A stretch of DNA of 7,228 nucleotides from Bacillota bacterium (GTDB taxonomy: Bacteria > Bacillota > Clostridia > Lachnospirales > Lachnospiraceae). The notes under the pieces were generated by a model. It was not told where the DNA came from and searched no databases. It saw only the letters and a list, made by a program, of their open reading frames with translations. The position numbers and the translations under genes were made by a program. The stretch is taken from the NCBI GenBank assembly GCA_022717655.1, contig JAIIAN010000152.1, positions 1 through 7,228 on the forward strand. Direction: 5' to 3'. The first letter of the stretch is position 1. Each line of letters starts with the position of its first letter. This document shows, one piece after another, positions 1 through 5,539 of this stretch.

Positions 1-495
1 TTCATATTTGCCGCCATCCATATTTTTACGAACAAACGGCACTCCTTTTCTCACATAAAACACATTCTCTTCAATCAAAGCATCCGGATTCTCGGAAGGA
101 CTAATGGTGCCTCCTAAATCGTCAAAGCTTTCATTTTTGCGGAAGGTATTATGAATTGCCTCCTGCAAGCAGAACATCACGCAGCCGCCTTCATTTTGTC
201 TACTGTAATTATATTCATAGACTGTGCCATCCCCTGAATCTGCATCGTATGCCATGCCATCCTGGTTCAGTCTTGTGTCAGCGACTTCGTTATAACGAAA
301 GAGTGCATCTTTGCACTTCCAAGGCCAGATTCCTGCTGCTACCTTTCCTGCCTTATCTCCCGGCTTGCAATAAATCCGATCATTCATCTCACACGCAATC
401 GAATCTGCCATATTATGCTCTACCAGCGGACGCAGCGCATACATCGCTGTAATTCCGTCTCCATTCAAACTTACTTTAGGTTCTCTCAAACCCAT
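1..495 (-). pseudogene. 5'-truncated right-handed parallel beta-helix protein fragment (probable polysaccharide-active enzyme)
   Basis: The minus strand is open from an in-frame TAG at about 523-525 down to the window edge; the first ATG is at 495-493. The roughly 165 visible residues contain short beta-helix rungs: DGITAMY, LVEHN, AAGIWPWKCKDALFRYNEV, DTRLNQDGMAYDADSGDGT, YEYNYSRQNEGGCVMFCL, ALIEENVFYV and PFVRKNMDGG. Repeated xxYNxS/xxEHN turns and the aromatic- and Asn-rich coils are typical of secreted parallel beta-helix proteins related to pectate-lyase-like folds. That family normally has a signal peptide and several N-terminal rungs, and both are missing here. The codons just before the homologous part (GLRE) are MATE tail DNA read in a shifted frame. 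I infer that a deletion or rearrangement removed the 5' part. Translation from ATG 495 is conceivable (a GAGG lies 11 nt upstream), but the product would lack export and a cap. The substrate cannot be told. The 3' part lies outside the window. Confidence 0.72.
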
Positions 496-1344
496 ACACC
501 CATTTGCCTCGTAAAAACAATACTAAAAAGATTACTGAACTAATACTCCAAGTCAACGGATATGCCCAGAAAATCACTCGAATATCTGGAATCAAACGAA
601 CTGTGACTGTAATATAACTAACACGGAACAAGCACCAGACGCACAGCATTACCAGCATCGGCACGGATGCATTTCCGGAGCTGCGAAGCACTGCTGCGAT
701 ACAATGAGAAAATGCCAACAAACAATAAAACAATGCAATGGTACGAGACTGCATCACACCATAATGAATCACATTTGGATCTCTGTTAAATGCCGCGATC
801 AGTACCGGTGCTGCCGCATAAATGATTACACCAATCAGTTCTGCAATCGCATCAGATAAATCAACGGATGACGGCTATCTCCTACCGATTGCAGGATTCC
901 GACAAAAATATTGTACATGACAATACCGATAGAACCTGCAAAATAGATTTAAAAGTATACCGTAGATTCCGGAAGTACTTCCGCTGGTGTCCCCATTAAG
1001 ACTAAAATTTTCGGTGCAAAAATCATGCCTATTACTGTCAGTGCAATCCCCGATACCAACCCAAACGCTACGGTTGTATGGACTGCTTTTTACAGACAGT
1101 CTTGCTTTTTTGCACCATAATATCTGGCAATCACAACACCGGCTCCCATCGAGATACCATTAATAAAACTTACCATCAAAAAAATCAGATTTCCCGAAGA
1201 GCTGACTGCCGCCAGCGCATTGCTCCCCAGAAAATTTCCCACGATCAGCGAGTCGGCTGTATTATACAGCTGCTGAAATAAGTTTCCCAAAAATAGTGGG
1301 ATTGCAAATAAAATAATTTTCCTGGAGATGCTGCCCTCCGTCAT
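476..1344 (-). pseudogene. Decayed MATE family (DinF/NorM-like) multidrug efflux transporter
   Basis: MATE proteins are 12-helix inner-membrane Na+/H+-coupled drug or metabolite exporters of about 450 residues. The start (MTEGSISRKIILFAIPLFLG, then QQLYNTADSLIVG) is the classical N-terminus of the clostridial clade. After codon 84 there is a TAA at 1092-1090, yet the same frame continues with good MATE sequence (KAVHTTVAFGLVSG...MGTPAEVLPESTVYF). A second TAA follows at 951-949, and the frame again resumes (IYFAGSIGIVMYN...SVGDSRHPLIYL). Near 853 the sequence jumps in another frame to the C-terminal half (DAIAELIGVIIYAAAPVLIAAF through GNASVPMLVML to RGKWVYGFERT, stop 478-476). Only about 164 + 125 codons remain, so about 160 codons of the middle are absent (estimate from family length). 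Two in-frame stops plus a deletion argue for a true pseudogene rather than one sequencing error. No strong RBS is visible before ATG 1344. The 3' end overlaps the beta-helix fragment. Confidence 0.93.
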
Positions 1345-1364
1345 TCTTGTTTTGCTTTCTGCAC

Positions 1365-1391
1365 TTATAAAAATCCCCCTAATTTTTATAA
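1365..1391. repeat. AT-rich inverted repeat upstream of the MATE pseudogene (candidate operator)
   Basis: TTATAAAAAT (1365-1374) and its exact reverse complement ATTTTTATAA (1382-1391) flank a 7-nt spacer that is C-rich on the plus strand (CCCCCTA). The 10-bp perfect arms sit 21 bp upstream of the MATE start codon, in the promoter/leader position, and 51 bp after the stop of the cysteine hydrolase gene. MATE genes of this type are often controlled by MarR- or TetR-type repressors at palindromes, so an operator is possible. The stem is all A/T, so it is a poor intrinsic terminator. Function is inferred from position only. Confidence 0.45.
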
Positions 1392-1441
1392 ATTTTCAGT
1401 GAACAAAAAGAGTCTTTCCTAATTCTTATATTTCTCTACCG

Positions 1442-1963
1442 TTACTCATTCTCCACCACAATCTGGCACGCTTTCATCGCCTCCAGTGCTCTTTTATGGC
1501 TTTCAGGAGAGACTCCGGCGCAGCAGGCCGCATCCACAATGACCGGAACTTCCGGGAAAAATGCCTTTAAAACCATCGCATTGGAAATCACACAAATATC
1601 CGTGCAAAGTCCCACCAAAGTAATACTTTCTAACGGTTCGCTTCCTACAAGCTCCTCAATAATTCCCGGCAGCTTTTTACTTCCAAATGTAAGCTTGTCG
1701 ATTGGCGCTGTCTTAAGCAGCTTAGCCACTTCTGCTTGAATCTGCCATCCTTCGGTGTCTTTGATACAGTGCTTCACTGGAAGGCTCTTTCCTTCTTGAG
1801 TTTCCATATAGTTTTCAAAATGGGTATCTCGTGTTGCAAGCACAGTGCCATCAAATTTCTTTATCTTGTTTATCACGGGTTCTATAATCTGGAGAGCTTC
1901 TTTTGTTCCAAGTGCACCATCAATGAAATCATTTTGGACATCTACCACTACTAATATTTTCAT
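1442..1963 (-). CDS. Cysteine hydrolase, isochorismatase superfamily (nicotinamidase-like)
   Basis: This is a cytoplasmic enzyme of 173 residues when started at ATG 1963; a longer GTG start at 1981 adds six residues. Numbered from ATG 1963, the catalytic triad expected for the superfamily is visible: Asp8 in VVDVQNDF, Lys90 in the DKLTFGS segment and Cys124 in GLCTDICV. Asp46 and His48 (TRDTH) and His65 (VKHC) match metal ligands of nicotinamidases, but the fourth ligand, His57 of mycobacterial PncA, has no His at the equivalent place. Nicotinamidase (nicotinamide to nicotinate plus ammonia, NAD salvage) is the best guess; another amide hydrolase of the same fold is possible. I prefer ATG 1963 because family members begin at M-K-x-L-V-V-V-D and a GGAG lies at 1979-1976, although its 12-nt spacing is long. 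The gene appears to be transcribed alone from the promoter at 2023-2051. No clear terminator follows it. Confidence 0.9.
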   Translation of the reverse strand: MKILVVVDVQNDFIDGALGTKEALQIIEPVINKIKKFDGTVLATRDTHFENYMETQEGKSLPVKHCIKDTEGWQIQAEVAKLLKTAPIDKLTFGSKKLPGIIEELVGSEPLESITLVGLCTDICVISNAMVLKAFFPEVPVIVDAACCAGVSPESHKRALEAMKACQIVVENE

Positions 1964-2022
1964 ACTGTTTTCTTTCTCCACTTTGGCTTATTTACCTTGC
2001 AAACGCAAACCTTATTATCCTA

Positions 2023-2051
2023 AGTATAGTCTGTTTTCGTAATTATATCAA
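2023..2051 (-). promoter_or_regulatory. Sigma-A-type promoter of the cysteine hydrolase gene
   Basis: Read on the minus strand, TTGATA (2051-2046) and TATACT (2028-2023) are separated by exactly 17 bp and differ from the consensus hexamers TTGACA/TATAAT by one base each. Transcription would start near 2016, giving a leader of about 50 nt before ATG 1963. A tandem GTTTGC hexamer (2010-1999) lies in that leader. It is the best promoter match I found in the window. Confidence 0.75.
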
Positions 2052-2087
2052 ATGAATTCAGAATCACATCAAAGCAAAATAATATAA

Positions 2088-2121
2088 CGCAAAAAGAGGT
2101 GCCGCTTTTTGCGAGCACCTC
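2088..2121 (-). terminator. Intrinsic terminator of the MFS transporter gene, with an alternative overlapping hairpin
   Basis: On the minus strand, starting 10 nt after the MFS stop codon, GAGGTGC (2121-2115) pairs with GCACCTC (2102-2096) around a 12-nt loop and is followed directly by TTTTTGCG (2095-2088). This is a standard Rho-independent terminator. The loop also holds CGCAAAAAG (2113-2105), an exact complement of CTTTTTGCG (2096-2088), so the U-tract can pair with the terminator loop, either as a competing 9-bp hairpin or as a pseudoknot. The terminator also insulates the cysteine hydrolase promoter just downstream. Confidence 0.85.
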
Positions 2122-2131
2122 AAACTTTATC

Positions 2132-3346
2132 TCATAAAAAAGATTCTGTTTTTTGATTTATTGGCTTAATTTCAGCTCTCTTTTTTCTAATAAAAAGAAC
2201 CGATAAAATCAGAACTACCGGAAAGACGCAGGCAGCCAGCATGCCGGCTTTCAAGTTATCATTTGCATTCTGAGTCACAACTCCAATCACACCAGGCCCG
2301 ATGGAGCCACCCAAATCACCTGCCATCGCAAGTAATGCAAACATAGCAGTTCCTCCAAGCGGAATTTTACCGGAAGTAATACTAATTGTTCCCGGCCACA
2401 TAATTCCGACTGAAAAGCCACATACGATACAACCTGCAAGATTTAAAATCGGAAATGGACCTAATGCTGCAAGCAAATAGCAAACAAGACAAAGCACTCC
2501 TGAACCAATCATAAATTTTATCAGATCTAATTTTTCACCGTATTTTCCATAAAATGAACGACTAATTCCCATCATGACTGCAAACAGACACGGTCCTACA
2601 ATATCTCCAAGACTCTTTGGAATATTAAGTGCGGATTCTGCATAAGCAGATGCCCACTGTGCCATAGAAATTTCACTTGCTCCAGCACAAACCATAAGAA
2701 TAATTGCGATCCAAAAAATAGGGATTTGGAACAATTGGCTGATACTCATACCTTCTCCTTCTTCCGTCAAAGATTCAATCGGACAAGAAAGAAAATTAAA
2801 GATATTATACAATGGAAGTACTGCCCAAATACATGCAAGAATTTTCCAATTTTCAATTCCGAAAATTGCAAAAAATAAAGTAGAGAGCAAGATTACTCCA
2901 ACAGAACCCCAACAATAAAATGAGTGCAAAAGACTCATAACACTCTCTTTATTATCAAATGGACATGCTTCTACAATTGGACTACCAAGTACTTCAATAA
3001 GCCCACTTCCAATTGCATAAATCATAACACTGATTAAAATTCCAACATAAGGAGAAGGCAGCAGCTCCGGTAAAACAGCCAGCCCAATCAACCCTGCTCC
3101 GGACAATACTTCAGATGCAACAACACTTCTGCGATATCCAATTTTATCTACATACTTTGCACAAAACAAATCCACAAGCAACTGTGTAAAAAAGAACACG
3201 GTTGAAATAAAAGCAATCTTACCAAGTGAAATCTGATAAGTCCTGTGAAACATCAAAAACAACAGCGGCACAAAGTTTGCAGTGATTGCCTGAGTGATGA
3301 ATCCTAAGTAGCAGGCAATTAATGTTTTTCTATACTTGCTTTTCAT
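2132..3346 (-). CDS. Major facilitator superfamily transporter, FucP-like (sugar or small-solute permease)
   Basis: The gene encodes 404 residues, mostly hydrophobic, with about 12 predicted membrane helices split by a charged central loop near residues 188-203 (ESLTEEGEGMS). The MFS loop 2-3 signature DKIGYRR lies at residues 67-73. The N-terminal half has GSGLIEVLGSPIVEA (113-127) in helix 4, and the second half has EISMAQWASAYAE (225-237). Both resemble the fucose permease/FucP-like branch (COG0738-type), in which such polar residues line the substrate path. The substrate is unknown; a monosaccharide or glycoside is an inference from the family. The start is supported by AAAGGA about 9 nt before the ATG. 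The gene is monocistronic, bounded by its own terminator downstream (2088-2121). It is divergent from an AraC-type regulator remnant that probably once controlled it. No disruption is seen, so it could be constitutive or silent now. Confidence 0.9.
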   Translation of the reverse strand: MKSKYRKTLIACYLGFITQAITANFVPLLFLMFHRTYQISLGKIAFISTVFFFTQLLVDLFCAKYVDKIGYRRSVVASEVLSGAGLIGLAVLPELLPSPYVGILISVMIYAIGSGLIEVLGSPIVEACPFDNKESVMSLLHSFYCWGSVGVILLSTLFFAIFGIENWKILACIWAVLPLYNIFNFLSCPIESLTEEGEGMSISQLFQIPIFWIAIILMVCAGASEISMAQWASAYAESALNIPKSLGDIVGPCLFAVMMGISRSFYGKYGEKLDLIKFMIGSGVLCLVCYLLAALGPFPILNLAGCIVCGFSVGIMWPGTISITSGKIPLGGTAMFALLAMAGDLGGSIGPGVIGVVTQNANDNLKAGMLAACVFPVVLILSVLFIRKKRAEIKPINQKTESFL

Positions 3347-3402
3347 TAAAAAATTTCCTTTCTGCTTATTTTTTATTCTACGTTCTTTTTCGCAAAAACA
3401 TC

Positions 3403-3476
3403 TACTGTATAATAACGCAAGTTCACTCTTTTTTCACTGGAATATATCGGATATTTATTGTATAATATCGTAAATT
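3403..3476. promoter_or_regulatory. Two 21-bp direct repeats in the MFS/AraC divergent intergenic region (candidate regulator sites)
   Basis: The segments 3403-3423 and 3456-3476 match at 17 of 21 positions. The shared core is TGTATAATA, then A/T, CG, C/T, AA (core starts 3406 and 3459). The offset is 53 bp, close to five turns of B-DNA, which would put both on the same face. AraC-family proteins commonly bind direct repeats between divergent genes. Each repeat contains TATAAT on the plus strand (3408-3413 and 3461-3466), and the second could serve as the -10 of the AraC gene. No good -35 accompanies either one, nor a clear MFS promoter. Operator function is inferred. Confidence 0.5.
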
Positions 3477-3510
3477 TAAAAATTATGGAGAAGAAATACG
3501 GAGAAAAAAC

Positions 3511-3824
3511 ATGGATTATAACACCTACTACAATAAAATTTTGACCAAAGACTTTCTTTAGAAGAGATTGCCGAACAGGCCATGGTAAGCAAAAGCACGG
3601 CGTTAAACTTGTTTCACAGATATCTTCATGATACACCGGTGCATTATTTGCTAAAATATCGATTGCAGGAAGCAGCAATTCTTTTGACTACAACAAAGAA
3701 AAAAGTAATTGTTATCGCTGAAAACGTTGGATTTGAAACGGTTGATTATTTTTGTAAGCAATTTAAAAAATATTATGGAGTGACACCTACTGAATATCGA
3801 ATTCAAAAAACAGCTACTCTATAA
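3511..3824 (+). pseudogene. Internally deleted AraC-family transcriptional regulator
   Basis: A good start exists: GGAG at 3500-3503, 7 nt, then ATG 3511 (MDYNTYYNKILTKDFL), but this frame stops at TAG 3559-3561. From about 3537 another frame carries a complete AraC-type DNA-binding domain to the TAA ending at 3824. Helix-turn-helix 1 is LSLEEIAEQAMVSKSTALNLF, linked by YRLQEAAILL to helix-turn-helix 2, VIVIAENVGFETVDYFCKQF. The family end signature is KKYYGVTPTEYR. Full-length members have about 250-300 residues with an N-terminal ligand-binding (often cupin) domain, of which almost nothing remains here. I infer one out-of-frame deletion of roughly 150-200 codons with its junction near 3537-3560. 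The only in-frame ATG for the domain (3582) lies inside HTH1 with no convincing RBS, so a functional protein is unlikely. It is divergent from the MFS gene, which it probably regulated. Confidence 0.87.
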
Positions 3825-3905
3825 TGCTGTAGCTACACGAACTTTAGAATTTGAACTTTTTTGTTTCAAAACCGAATAAAAAGCATAATCTCCGAGTAGA
3901 AAGCT

Positions 3906-3953
3906 ATCGGCTGCTTCCTGAAAATAATACAGAAAGCAGCCGATTATTTTTTA
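3906..3953 (+). terminator. Intrinsic terminator after the AraC remnant, convergent with the response regulator gene
   Basis: ATCGGCTGCTT (3906-3916) pairs perfectly over 11 bp with AAGCAGCCGAT (3934-3944) around a 17-nt loop, followed by TATTTTTTA (3945-3953) on the plus strand. It ends transcription from the AraC side. The T-run overlaps the stop codon of the response regulator. On the minus strand the same stem is followed only by AGCTTTCT, so it may also terminate the two-component operon, though less efficiently. Confidence 0.85.
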
Positions 3954-5537
3954 TCTGTACGAAGAAGGTGTTTTACCGGTCTTCTTTTTGAAACAAGAAC
4001 TAAAGTAATATTGGTTTGAATAGCCTACTTTCGCACTTATCTCTTTCAATGGAAGACTGGTATTTTTTAATAAACTACACGCCGCTTCAATCCGAATATC
4101 TGTAATTACATCCGAAATATTTTGCTGACGCTGCTTTTTAAATAGCGCACTAAGGTGCGCCGGACTAATATGTACATTTTCCGCAATTTCGTTCAAGCAT
4201 AATGTATTATCCTGATAATGCTGCTGTATATACTCCAGCGTTGCAGCACAAACATGCTCTTGATGACTTTTCGTTGAAAGGTTCATTTCATCAGAGATGG
4301 TTTGACATAAGTGAAACAGCCATTGGAAGATTTCTGCACTTGTTGAGAAAGAATCCAATTGCTGATAGGTCTTAATAATGTCTTTTTCCATATCATTGAT
4401 GTTAAGCCCCATATCGCAAAGAAATTTCAGTAAATGCCCCAAAAGCTGATAGACACGCAAAAAGATAAATTGTTTATTTTTGTAACTTTGCGTCAATTCT
4501 TCTGAAAATGAAAGAATCCATTTTTTTACTCCATCCAAATCATTTTTACACAACAGCTGAATTAGTTCTTCATTTCCGGAAACCTCATATAACTCTACAG
4601 CATAATCTTTGTCTACTGTATCACTGATTGTAAAGATATCTTTCTGAGGAAAGAAAAAACGGTATTCCAGTGACTTCAAGGCATTTGAATATGAAGACGA
4701 CAATGACCATAAGTATTTAACAATACTGCCAATTCCAATATTCACTTCAAAAAGATGATGCTTATACAGCTGTATTAATTCTGTCAACAATTCATAGGAC
4801 GTACTGTAGAAGTATTTTCGATTTGAATAATTATGTCCTAGCAACAACACGATTTCATCAAAGGTTGACAAAATATGCACCAAAGCAAAGTTTTTATTGA
4901 AAAGTTCGCTTATTGTATCTGACATGCTCATTAACTTTATATGATACTCTTCAATTCCGTTTTTTTCTTTGATTTCTACTGCATTTTGTATTCGAATGAC
5001 AATCGCCTGATAGTAATGATATTCCAGATTTAATTGAAGATAATTCGCATAATCTGAGAGTGTATATCGCGCTTCATCGCTTGAAGATTGTATTAATTTA
5101 TGGAAAAAATTGTCAACCATGATTGGACGACTCTTTTTTAAGATTGCAAGATTCTTCTGCTCTTTATCGAGCATATCAAGCGCATTGCGAATAATTTTCT
5201 CCAGATAAGCATAATCAAGCGGCTTTTCTATATAATCAAATGCACCCAGCCGTATCGCTTGTTTAGCATATTCAAATTTATCAAATGCACTGATCAAAAT
5301 AATTTTTATAGAGGAATTCAGTTTCAGTGCATTTTTTGCAAGCGATAAACCATCTAACTGCGGCATTTCAATGTCTGAAATAATCAAATCTACCGGATTA
5401 TTCTGCAAATAATGAAGTGCCTGCTGCCCATCATAAGCTTTACAAACAACTTCTGCATTTAAATCAGACCAGCCAATATTATGACAAATCCCATCAACAG
5501 AGATATGATTGTCATCTATAATCATAATTTTGTACAT
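3951..5537 (-). CDS. Response regulator, YesN-like, receiver plus AraC-type DNA-binding domain
   Basis: This 528-residue cytoplasmic transcription regulator is the partner of the adjacent kinase. The receiver domain covers residues 1 to about 120. The acidic pair is Asp8-Asp9, the phospho-acceptor is Asp55 (LIISDIEMPQLDG), the switch Ser is Ser83 (LISAFD) and the conserved Lys is Lys105 (EKP). A long, poorly conserved linker (about 120-425) is typical of the YesN group. The last 100 residues form an AraC double HTH (LNEIAENVHISPAHLSALFKK, then LKEISAKVGYSNQYYFSSCF) ending in KTGKTPSSYR. The length is normal for the group. The gene starts 2 nt after the kinase stop, and its RBS (TGGAGGAT) lies within the last kinase codons and stop, so translation is probably coupled. 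YesN-type regulators usually activate carbohydrate uptake or degradation genes; the target here is not visible. No lesion is seen. Confidence 0.95.
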   Translation of the reverse strand: MYKIMIIDDNHISVDGICHNIGWSDLNAEVVCKAYDGQQALHYLQNNPVDLIISDIEMPQLDGLSLAKNALKLNSSIKIILISAFDKFEYAKQAIRLGAFDYIEKPLDYAYLEKIIRNALDMLDKEQKNLAILKKSRPIMVDNFFHKLIQSSSDEARYTLSDYANYLQLNLEYHYYQAIVIRIQNAVEIKEKNGIEEYHIKLMSMSDTISELFNKNFALVHILSTFDEIVLLLGHNYSNRKYFYSTSYELLTELIQLYKHHLFEVNIGIGSIVKYLWSLSSSYSNALKSLEYRFFFPQKDIFTISDTVDKDYAVELYEVSGNEELIQLLCKNDLDGVKKWILSFSEELTQSYKNKQFIFLRVYQLLGHLLKFLCDMGLNINDMEKDIIKTYQQLDSFSTSAEIFQWLFHLCQTISDEMNLSTKSHQEHVCAATLEYIQQHYQDNTLCLNEIAENVHISPAHLSALFKKQRQQNISDVITDIRIEAACSLLKNTSLPLKEISAKVGYSNQYYFSSCFKKKTGKTPSSYR

Positions 5538-5539
5538 TG

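Noticed and set aside
156..452. Plus-strand open frame of 98 codons (Pro/His/Cys/Leu-rich)
   Set aside because: It is the antisense of the beta-helix frame, with no family resemblance and a composition typical of antisense translation.
1078..1281. Plus-strand open frame of 67 codons
   Set aside because: It is antisense to the strongly conserved MATE N-terminal region, with no homology signal.
1999..2010. Tandem GCAAAC hexamer just downstream of the hydrolase transcription start
   Set aside because: Only two short copies; too little to claim an operator.
1539..2042. Several plus-strand open frames of 65-72 codons
   Set aside because: They lie antisense to the clearly real cysteine hydrolase gene or its leader and show no coding character.
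3422..3438. TTCACT repeated 11 bp apart
   Set aside because: Six-base matches in pyrimidine-rich sequence are weak evidence; possibly relevant only together with the longer repeats.
3445..3455. Short odd palindrome ATATCGGATAT between the two direct repeats
   Set aside because: Five-bp A/T-rich arms are expected by chance in such AT-rich DNA, and it does not extend outward.
3373..3678. Minus-strand open frame of 101 codons upstream of the MFS gene
   Set aside because: It overlaps the divergent intergenic repeats and the AraC remnant on the other strand and has no recognisable domain or RBS.
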